DNA of 33,501 nucleotides from NCBI GenBank assembly GCA_946411215.1, contig CAMKDH010000006.1:1-33501 (forward strand), in the 5' to 3' direction. How positions within the stretch are numbered: position 1 is the first letter of the stretch; each line of letters begins with the position of its first letter. A model generated the notes under the pieces. That model searched no databases and was not told where the DNA came from. It worked only from the letters and a program-made list of their open reading frames with translations. Source of the DNA: an uncultured Treponema sp. (GTDB lineage Bacteria; Spirochaetota; Spirochaetia; Treponematales; Treponemataceae). Below, one piece after another: positions 8,642 to 15,463 of the stretch. Both the position numbers and the translations under genes were made by a program.

Positions 8642-11538
8642 TTTGCCCTCCCTGCAATTGTATAATTTGTTCGGCAGATTGATTTATAAGAACAACCGTT
8701 GCAATCGTCAAAGGTATCTACGGCTTCAAGCGGATAATCAGCATTCTTTACACATTCAGCAAAGTGCTCTGCATATTCATTAAAAGCTTCAAGCGTAGAT
8801 TCGTAGTTTTCAATTTTTTTTGCGTCTTTTGTAGCATCAACAACAATTGTGTTTTTTTGTGTGCCGCTTGGTTTTATTGCAAAAAATCCCGCAAGGCTGA
8901 TGTCCTGAACGTTTTCATTTTCGCGGATAAGTGTGATGTACATTGGAATCTGGAAATCGGCCAGCGTTCCGTCTTCCTGTACATTTGCCTGATATTGCTT
9001 TGGCATAGCACCGCTTGTATTTTTGTAATCAACAATAGTCCAGCCTAAGTCGTCGGAGTTTGCGTTACCTCCGTTAAGAATGCAGTCTATTTTTCCGGTG
9101 TAGTTCCATTCGCGGTCTGTGTCGTTTCCGCTGTACCATTTTTCTACGCCCTTTACTTTGTAGCCGCCAAACTTGTTGCAAAAATCCTTTAAGAAATCAA
9201 TTATTGTTTCGGTGATTGTTGAGGTTTGTGATTCAAGCATTTGAACAGTAAGAGGGCTGTCGACAAAGCCTTGCTCCGGATCCTGGATTGCCTGTAGTGC
9301 AAGCTCTTTAATTAAAGGAACGAGCTCATCCTGATTTTCTATAATTCCATTTTGAATATCAAACATTGGAAGCGTAAGATTATTTTCCATAAGGTAGCTT
9401 CCGTACAACTCAAGGATTTTGTGATGGATATTTCCAATGTCGTAAGTGCCGATGAGTGAAGTAGAAAGACTGTCTGGTTCAAGCTTGAGTACTGTAGAAA
9501 AAATCCATTGGCGCGGACACGGAAAAAACTTTTTCATATCTGACTGCGACAGCGTGATTTTTTTGCTGCCATCTTTTTCTGTTGTGTTGTGTCTGTTTCT
9601 GTTTTCTATAAGATGATGTTCAATTTTTTTCTGGAGCGAAGATGGAGTTGTGTAAGGTACCGGTTCTTCATAGCGGTTTTTGTTAAAGTAGTTCCAATGC
9701 AGGAACTGGTCTTTTTGCTGTTGGGAAAAATGACGAAGCCCTTCGACAGACTCAGGGCCCCCAGAAAGAAACCACTTTTTTTCTTGTTGAATAAAATCCT
9801 CTTTTTCAAGCTCATTCAAAACACCTGCGTAATCTTTTGGCTCGTGAGTATCAAGATAAGTGTGCGCAATTGCAAAGCCCGCAAAGGTGTCTTCGGCACA
9901 GGAGAATAACGGAAGCTCGCCCTGACCTGATTTTGCATAAAGCCGTATAAAAGTTTTTGATGCATTAAATCTTTTATCTTCTTCTGTTAGTTGCAACAAA
10001 CTTCGCTTGCCCGCATTTAAGAACGAAAGACGTTTAAAAGGAAGCTCAAGATTTTTCTGACTCGCATCAATTACAAACTGATGTTTATACGCACTTGCTG
10101 CTGAAAGCTTATATGGGAATACAGAAATTCCAGTTGCACTGTTTTGCGGTGTATATGTTTTTTTGCTAAGTTCGTTTAAGAAAAAATCATAAGGAGCATC
10201 AACGCTAAGCCCCATCGGCTCGCAATAATTTTTTTCAATTGAAATCAGGGTGTTTAATTCCGAAATACAGCGGCTTATAATTTTATCTGCAGTTTCAGAA
10301 AATTCAGAAGATTCAAGGTAGCGTGTTTTAAAAGCCATCCACGCAATATGAATTGCTGCAAAAGTATTGCTCTTGCAAATGGCATTAATATCTTTTTTGA
10401 GGCTTTTATAAAAATTAAGTTCGCGTTCATCCCGACTTATTTTAGAAAGCGCTTCCTTCCAGATATCAATTTGTTTGCCTTCAACAGTTTCATAGCTGCA
10501 GATACAATGCATTCGCTGGCCTTCGCGGATAAGCTGTTCTTTTACAGAATCAAATTCTTTTTTCCACGGAATGTAATTATCAAGCAGAAGCGCCCTTACA
10601 CTTACATACGAAAAATTAGAATTGTAACAATCAAGAATCTCATTGAAAATTTTACCAGCGCAGTTTGATGTTAGAGGAAAGCCCGCGCGAATTACAAAAG
10701 GCACGCAGTAAGTTTTAAGTTCCCGTTCAAGATAAGGACGATAAGTTTCAAGATCAGGCACGTTCAGAGTGATGTCTGTCCATTGTGCTTTTCCTTCTGC
10801 CACAAGCTTTCTCATTGCAAGAATTGTCATGCGAAGTTCTGTTCTCGAATCACGATATTTTATACAGGCAGGGTGGGGCGCTTCTTCTGCAGGCATTGTC
10901 ACAAGTGTGATTGCAGGACACTTATCAAAAACTTCAATGTAATCTGCAAAGTCTTCAAGAGTTTCGGGATAAATAATCAGAACCTTTTTTTGTGTAGCCG
11001 AAAAATCTGGAACAGTCCACGCCGGTTCAAAAAAGTTGTTTGCTTCAAGGAATGAATTGTATTCTTTGTAAAGAGTTTCAAAATCAGAATCTTCTTCGTC
11101 CTCATCGTCGTAGCCCAAAGCCGCTGCCTTTTCCTTAAGGTCGTGCCACAGTTTTAGTGAAGGAAGAATTTTCGAAATCCAGTCTGTAAAAGAATCTGCA
11201 GTATCAGCAAAATCCGGATTTATGATTTTCTGAAAAAACTTTTCTTCCGCATTCCGTCTGATTAAATTGCTTACAAAAATCTTTCGCAAAAGTGAAGGAA
11301 TAACATTTTTATCTTTCTGTTCCGCCGAAGCATACTGCCCCTTAAACTTATCCCAGGAAACAAACCTCTCCAGCGGCACCGCAGTAACCCCCGATTCCTC
11401 TTCATGACAAACGCACCAGTCCACCCAGGAGTTCATCACAACATCCGTAGAAAAAACAAAAAGCACGTTTTCATCTTTGAGATATTCCGCAAAAAGCGCC
11501 GCTAAATTTTCCGGGGAAATAGAAAGAGTGTTATTCAT
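8638..11538 (-). CDS. addB: AddB-type nuclease subunit with Fe-S cysteines
   Basis: The 966-residue protein ends in a PD-(D/E)XK nuclease: D818 (G-K-I-D-C) and D837-Y-K839 (TIVDYKN). C674 (F-P-C-P-R-Q) and C946-x2-C949-x5-C955 form the split four-cysteine pattern that holds the 4Fe-4S cluster of AddB. The N-terminus shows no Walker A (the matching stretch reads VLFVFSTDVVMNSW), so it is a helicase-like protein without evident ATPase, closer to RexB than to B. subtilis AddB. It pairs with AddA, whose gene overlaps by 4 bases downstream. A REP-like palindrome lies in frame at about residues 595-600. TGTTATAAT at 11546-11554 ends 7 bases before the ATG and no Shine-Dalgarno is present, so the mRNA may be leaderless. 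The symbol follows from context and the cysteine signature. Confidence 0.88.
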   Translation of the reverse strand: MNNTLSISPENLAALFAEYLKDENVLFVFSTDVVMNSWVDWCVCHEEESGVTAVPLERFVSWDKFKGQYASAEQKDKNVIPSLLRKIFVSNLIRRNAEEKFFQKIINPDFADTADSFTDWISKILPSLKLWHDLKEKAAALGYDDEDEEDSDFETLYKEYNSFLEANNFFEPAWTVPDFSATQKKVLIIYPETLEDFADYIEVFDKCPAITLVTMPAEEAPHPACIKYRDSRTELRMTILAMRKLVAEGKAQWTDITLNVPDLETYRPYLERELKTYCVPFVIRAGFPLTSNCAGKIFNEILDCYNSNFSYVSVRALLLDNYIPWKKEFDSVKEQLIREGQRMHCICSYETVEGKQIDIWKEALSKISRDERELNFYKSLKKDINAICKSNTFAAIHIAWMAFKTRYLESSEFSETADKIISRCISELNTLISIEKNYCEPMGLSVDAPYDFFLNELSKKTYTPQNSATGISVFPYKLSAASAYKHQFVIDASQKNLELPFKRLSFLNAGKRSLLQLTEEDKRFNASKTFIRLYAKSGQGELPLFSCAEDTFAGFAIAHTYLDTHEPKDYAGVLNELEKEDFIQQEKKWFLSGGPESVEGLRHFSQQQKDQFLHWNYFNKNRYEEPVPYTTPSSLQKKIEHHLIENRNRHNTTEKDGSKKITLSQSDMKKFFPCPRQWIFSTVLKLEPDSLSTSLIGTYDIGNIHHKILELYGSYLMENNLTLPMFDIQNGIIENQDELVPLIKELALQAIQDPEQGFVDSPLTVQMLESQTSTITETIIDFLKDFCNKFGGYKVKGVEKWYSGNDTDREWNYTGKIDCILNGGNANSDDLGWTIVDYKNTSGAMPKQYQANVQEDGTLADFQIPMYITLIRENENVQDISLAGFFAIKPSGTQKNTIVVDATKDAKKIENYESTLEAFNEYAEHFAECVKNADYPLEAVDTFDDCNGCSYKSICRTNYTIAGRAK
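9739..9757 (-). repeat. REP-like palindrome inside addB
   Basis: On the minus strand the stretch 9756 to 9739 reads CCTGAGTCTGTCGAAGGG. That is 16 of 18 bases of the common REP-like core CCTGAGCTTGTCGAAGGG as I remember it. It encodes P-E-S-V-E-G in frame in AddB. The flanks (GGGCCC, GGGCTTCG) extend the GC-rich palindrome, which stands out from the AT-rich gene. It implies insertion of a small mobile palindrome in a tolerated loop. Confidence 0.55.
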
Positions 11539-11545
11539 ATAAAAA

Positions 11546-11554
11546 ATTATAACA
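11546..11554 (-). promoter_or_regulatory. Extended -10 promoter of addBA, leaderless type
   Basis: The minus strand reads TGT-TATAAT, a consensus extended -10 (TGN-TATAAT). No good -35 is found at 16-18 bases upstream (best TCGCAA, three of six). Only seven bases separate TATAAT from the addB ATG, so transcription would begin at or next to the A of ATG. Confidence 0.6.
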
Positions 11555-11563
11555 CAACTTTAA

Positions 11564-11581
11564 CGTCATTGCGAGAATGAC
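11564..11581. repeat. Partial REP-like palindrome between SulP gene and addB
   Basis: GTCATT (11565-11570) and AATGAC (11576-11581) form a perfect 6-base inverted repeat around GCGAG. The 12 bases CGTCATTGCGAG match, inverted, the right arm of the element at 5229-5240. It sits downstream of the SulP gene, where it could act as a hairpin, but no U-tract follows, so I do not call a terminator. Confidence 0.5.
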
Positions 11582-11590
11582 AAGTCGATT

Positions 11591-13291
11591 TTAATTCTTA
11601 CACCTTTCCAGTGCCTGATTTATGTTCTCAAAAATGTTTTCGCGGCCGAGCTTGTCTGCCATGCCTGTTTTTTCGAGCAAAAGGTATGGCTGAGTGTGAA
11701 TTCCGCTTATTACAATGGTAATTCCTTTGCGGTCACAGGCAGCTTTACACTGTTCAAGGGCACGAATTCCACCTGCATCAAGGTAAATTGTGTTTCTCAT
11801 GCGCAAAACAAGAAATTTACAGTCTGTTCCGGCTCGTTCTGTGGCAAGTTCAAACTTTCGGACTGTACCAAAGAAGAGCGGACCTTCAATTTCGTATACA
11901 AAAGTCTGTGGTGGAATATCAAGATTTTCGGCTGGCTGGTCTTTTTTAATACCACCAGTGATAATTTCGCGTTCATTCTGTACTTCAGAAAGGTCAATCA
12001 TCTTTTTAATGAAGAAGAATGCAGCAAAACCAAGGCCAACTTCAATTGCAACAGTAAGATCAACGAATACTGTGATGAGGAAAGTCACCGCAAATACTGT
12101 AATATCTGATTTCTGACCTTTCAAAAGCGAGCGGATAGCTGGGAAACCTGCCATATTCCATGCAACATTTATTAAAACAGCGGCAAGAGCGGCCATTGGA
12201 ATGTATGCGGCATATTTTCCTGCAAAAAGAAGGATTAAAAGCAGTGTGATTGCGTGAATTATACCTGCAATTGGTGTGCGGCCACCGTTTTTGATGTTTG
12301 TGGCGGTACGTGCAATGGCTCCTGTAGCGGGAATTCCACCAAAAAGTGGGCTTGCAATGTTAGCAACACCCTGTGCAATAAGCTCTGTATTTGAATCATG
12401 CTTTGTACCAATCATACCGTCGGCAACAACAGCACTGAGCAAAGACTCTATAGCGGCTAAAACTGCAATAGAAATTGATGTTGGGAACAAAGTTGTGATT
12501 GTTTTTATGCTGAGACTCGGCAACTGAGGTTTTGGAAGTGTATTTGGAATTACAAAATGAGGACTTCCGTCTGCAAAAGTTCCGATTGTGTCGGTGCGGA
12601 GACCTGTTGTTTTTTCCAAAATGATGCTTACAACTGTAGCCGCAATGATAACTACAAAGCTTCCCGGGATTTTTTTAATGAATTTAGACCATATGAAGAT
12701 AAACGCAAGGCAAACTGCAGCCATAATTGTTGAATACCAGTTTACTGTTGCAGCCGATTTTATATAAACGATGATTTTTGGAAGGAAATCTCCCGGCATT
12801 TTTGAATATTCTTCTCCAAGAATTGTCATTGGAATTGTAAAATCAGGGCGAAGTCCAAAAAAGTCTCCAAGCTGACCTGCGGCAATAGTTACTGCAATAC
12901 CTGCGGTAAAGCCTGTTACAATTGTATATGGGATAAACTTTACAAGGCCACCCATCTTAAATGCGCCAAGAAGGATGAGGATAATTCCAGCCATCATTGT
13001 TGCGGTAGCAAGTCCGCCAAGTCCGTACTGGGCAACTACACCATAAACAATTACTGCAAAAGCACCGGTTGGGCCACCAATCTGAACGCGGCTGCCACCA
13101 AGGGCCGAAATACAAAAGCCGGCGATTATAGCGGTAAAAAGTCCTGCTGCAGGATTCACGCCCGAAGCAATAGCAAAAGCAATAGCCAGTGGAAGAGCAA
13201 CAATTCCAACAATCACACCGGCGATAAGATCGCTCACAAATGTCTTTGAATTATAAGTTTTGAGCGAATTAATGAGTTCTGGTTTAAACAT
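11591..13291 (-). CDS. SulP family inorganic anion transporter with STAS domain
   Basis: The 566-residue protein has the SulP membrane domain (residues about 15-420), with many hydrophobic helices and the family region G-G-P-T-G-A-F-A-V-I near residue 75. A cytoplasmic STAS domain follows from about 460 to the end (L-R-M-R ... L-D505-A-G-G-I-R-A-L). SulP proteins carry sulfate, bicarbonate, dicarboxylates or other anions across the inner membrane; the substrate cannot be told here. The STAS loop has A-G-G where anti-sigma antagonists have a phosphorylatable Ser or Thr, as is usual in transporters. The ATG at 13291 is chosen over one 24 codons upstream: MFKPELI begins the normal SulP N-terminus, and a strong promoter lies between the two. 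No Shine-Dalgarno is visible. The gene stands alone, divergent from the next operon. Confidence 0.9.
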   Translation of the reverse strand: MFKPELINSLKTYNSKTFVSDLIAGVIVGIVALPLAIAFAIASGVNPAAGLFTAIIAGFCISALGGSRVQIGGPTGAFAVIVYGVVAQYGLGGLATATMMAGIILILLGAFKMGGLVKFIPYTIVTGFTAGIAVTIAAGQLGDFFGLRPDFTIPMTILGEEYSKMPGDFLPKIIVYIKSAATVNWYSTIMAAVCLAFIFIWSKFIKKIPGSFVVIIAATVVSIILEKTTGLRTDTIGTFADGSPHFVIPNTLPKPQLPSLSIKTITTLFPTSISIAVLAAIESLLSAVVADGMIGTKHDSNTELIAQGVANIASPLFGGIPATGAIARTATNIKNGGRTPIAGIIHAITLLLILLFAGKYAAYIPMAALAAVLINVAWNMAGFPAIRSLLKGQKSDITVFAVTFLITVFVDLTVAIEVGLGFAAFFFIKKMIDLSEVQNEREIITGGIKKDQPAENLDIPPQTFVYEIEGPLFFGTVRKFELATERAGTDCKFLVLRMRNTIYLDAGGIRALEQCKAACDRKGITIVISGIHTQPYLLLEKTGMADKLGRENIFENINQALERCKN

Positions 13292-13300
13292 AATGGTGTG

Positions 13301-13329
13301 ATTATAACGAATTCTATAAAGAGTGTCAT
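13301..13329 (-). promoter_or_regulatory. Sigma-70-like promoter of the SulP gene
   Basis: On the minus strand ATGACA (13329-13324, five of six bases of TTGACA) is followed by a 17-base spacer and a perfect TATAAT (13306-13301). Nine bases separate TATAAT from the ATG at 13291, leaving a 2-3 base leader. The -35 lies at the edge of a repeat-like sequence. Confidence 0.65.
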
Positions 13330-13365
13330 TCCTGTTACGAGATTGTCGGGTCAAGCACAACAATA
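13321..13365. repeat. Possible intergenic REP-like element
   Basis: The stretch contains TGTCATTCC, then GAGATTGTCGGGTCAAGC. It resembles bacterial intergenic elements of the form TGTCATTCC...GGGTCAAGC as I remember them. It holds the SulP -35 box at its left edge and includes the rejected upstream SulP start. No second copy lies in this window, so the repeat status is a memory-based call. Confidence 0.35.
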
Positions 13366-13390
13366 GCGCAGATATTTATTTCTCTATATC

Positions 13391-13419
13391 TTGCAATACC
13401 CTCAAAAAAACACTATAAT
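13391..13419 (+). promoter_or_regulatory. Sigma-70-like promoter of the envelope operon
   Basis: TTGCAA (13391-13396, four of six) is followed by a 17-base spacer and a perfect TATAAT (13414-13419). The expected start near 13426 gives a leader of about 70 bases before the ATG at 13498. The spacer contains a run of seven A (13404-13410). This is the only clear promoter before the three genes that run to 31736. Confidence 0.65.
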
Positions 13420-13497
13420 AGAAAAGTTGTGATTATTTTCGGGTAAACAGGGGAATTTACCGATAATTACAATATACGGTGAGATTAGTTAATTATC

Positions 13498-15444
13498 ATG
13501 AAAAAAGTTAGAAAATTAATTGTTACTTTAATCATTTTACTATCATTGTGTCTACCTGCTTCGGCGTTAGAACTTGTTTTCTCATTAACTCCAGATTTAG
13601 TTTTTCCATTTTTAACCGATGGAACTACAAAATATGAAACTCTTGGTTATGGTGGAATGCTCGATACAGGTGTTTCGCTATTTAATTACTGGAACGTTGG
13701 AACAACTGCAGGATTTTATGCAGTACCAAAACTGTCTTCTTCAAAATTCGCAGAAAATCAGCCAAAAAATTTATTCCTTGTTCCAGTTGGACTTAAAACA
13801 GGAATATCTGTTTATCCGTTTTCACGACTGATGCTTGGAGCAGGTGTTTCTGGTGGTTTTAGTATTGCAATTTCTGGTGACAGCATGCACTATCAGCCTT
13901 GGTATAAAGGCGAAGTATCTGCTGCCTTCCGAATTAATCCTTCTTTTTCTGTAGGACTTACAGGTTCCTGGGTAGATTATCAGTTTGATTCCTGGTGGGG
14001 TAATTCTTTAATGCAGGGACTTACAGCTGGAGTTTCATTAACTTATCGTTTTGATACAAACAGAACTTCTGGAAGCGTAAGTGCTACTGCAGAATTTGAT
14101 GATTATGTATTCCCATTGCTTTATACAATTTACAAAGAAAACAGCTTTGGAACAGTTTATATTACAAACGAAGAAACTGCTGAAATAAGAAACATTCATG
14201 TATCTCTCCGTTCAAAAGGTTATACAGCTTCACAAATGGAATGTGGAGTAATTTCAAGTCTTGGAAAGCATAAAACTCAGGAGCTTGCTCTTACTGCAGA
14301 CTTCTCTGAAGCAATCTTGAACTTTACAGAAAACGGACAGATTCCTGCCGAAGTCGTAATGGAATACGAACTTTTAGGTCAGAAGAGAACTGCCGTTTCT
14401 CAGATTATTATTCCTGTTTATAACCGTAACCAGATGCGTTGGGCAGACCCTGCAGTTCTTGCAAGTTATGTTTCTACATCTGCACAGGAAGTTCTTGAGT
14501 TCTCTAAATATCTTGTAGGAATTTCAAGAAGATCTCTTCGTACAGGTCTTAACCGCAACATGCAGTTTGCAATGTATGTATTTGAAGGAATGCGCCTTGC
14601 AGGAATTCAGCTCGACTCAGATCCTTCTACACCTTATGATTCTTATCACCTTGATCCTTCAATCCTTGATTATATTCAGTATCCATATCAGACAATGCTT
14701 TATAAGTCTGGCGACAAGGATGATTTGGGAATCCTGTTTATGTCATTACTCCAGTCTGTAGGTATTGAAACTTCATTCATCGCTACAAATGATGATTTTA
14801 TTGTTCTGTTCAATACAGAAGTTACTTCAGAAAGAGCAAACACATTATTCTACGGAACAGACCGCATTATGATTCTTGAAGATGATAATGTATGGATTCC
14901 AATTTCTATGAAAGCTTTGAGTGAAGGCTTTATTAACAGCTGGTACAAGGCTATTGAAGAAATTGATTATATAAACGAAACCGAAGAAGATTATTACTTT
15001 GTAGGAATTTCTGATGCCTGGACATATTATCCTCCAGCAGGTTTTGCGAGCGGTGAAAATATTTCTCTTGAAAGCTCTGAGCAGACAATTACTGATACTG
15101 TAGAAACCGACCTTGTGCGCTATATTACTGCAGAATTTGGCCCACAGATTACTGCAATCCTTACTAAGATTAAAAAAGAAGGCGCATCAATTACTCTGTA
15201 TAATCAACTTGGTATGCTTTATGTTCGTGCCGGTATGTATTCAAATGCTATTCCTGTATATCAGTTGGCTGCAAAAATGGGTTCTATCCCTGCTATGAAT
15301 AACCTTGGAAATATTGCTTCTCTTCAGAATAATCTGGAAGAAGCTGTTAAATGGTATAGAAAAGTTCTGGATCTTGATTCGGAAAATGCTACTGCAAAAG
15401 CTAACTTAAGACGAATCGAAAGTGAGCTTGAAGAGCAGCAGTAA
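13498..15444 (+). CDS. Secreted beta-rich protein with degenerate transglutaminase-like domain and TPRs
   Basis: This 648-residue protein has a Sec signal peptide ending near P-A-S-A (residues 20-23). It then has an outer-membrane-barrel-like region (about 25-190; alternating short strands, VSLTYRF), a beta-sandwich region (about 205-310), a transglutaminase-like region (about 315-500) and two to three TPR units (about 560-645; AMNNLGN, AVKWYRKVLDLDSENA). It is a paralog of the next gene over all these regions. The catalytic positions are lost: the cysteine is K407 (G-D-K-D-D), the histidine is D433 and the acid is S470 (W-I-P-I-S-M). It is probably a non-enzymatic partner or regulator. A TAG in frame 9 bases upstream fixes the ATG at 13498. 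GGTGAG lies 14 bases before it, which is far but matches the next gene. Confidence 0.75.
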   Translation: MKKVRKLIVTLIILLSLCLPASALELVFSLTPDLVFPFLTDGTTKYETLGYGGMLDTGVSLFNYWNVGTTAGFYAVPKLSSSKFAENQPKNLFLVPVGLKTGISVYPFSRLMLGAGVSGGFSIAISGDSMHYQPWYKGEVSAAFRINPSFSVGLTGSWVDYQFDSWWGNSLMQGLTAGVSLTYRFDTNRTSGSVSATAEFDDYVFPLLYTIYKENSFGTVYITNEETAEIRNIHVSLRSKGYTASQMECGVISSLGKHKTQELALTADFSEAILNFTENGQIPAEVVMEYELLGQKRTAVSQIIIPVYNRNQMRWADPAVLASYVSTSAQEVLEFSKYLVGISRRSLRTGLNRNMQFAMYVFEGMRLAGIQLDSDPSTPYDSYHLDPSILDYIQYPYQTMLYKSGDKDDLGILFMSLLQSVGIETSFIATNDDFIVLFNTEVTSERANTLFYGTDRIMILEDDNVWIPISMKALSEGFINSWYKAIEEIDYINETEEDYYFVGISDAWTYYPPAGFASGENISLESSEQTITDTVETDLVRYITAEFGPQITAILTKIKKEGASITLYNQLGMLYVRAGMYSNAIPVYQLAAKMGSIPAMNNLGNIASLQNNLEEAVKWYRKVLDLDSENATAKANLRRIESELEEQQ

Positions 15445-15463
15445 GGGTGAGTTATAAAAGTTT

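Noticed and set aside
13292-13363. Upstream start for the SulP gene (24 extra codons)
   Set aside because: The added residues are polar, resemble translated repeat DNA, and a strong promoter lies inside the stretch.
13404-13410. Run of seven A in the promoter spacer as a phase-variable promoter
   Set aside because: A7 runs are frequent in AT-rich DNA and generally too short for high-rate slippage; it is noted only within the promoter entry.
13442-13461. Leader hairpin GGTAAA...TTTACC before the envelope operon, as a possible riboswitch or attenuator
   Set aside because: The stem is only six base pairs with an 8-base loop and no further conserved structure; it is too weak to call.
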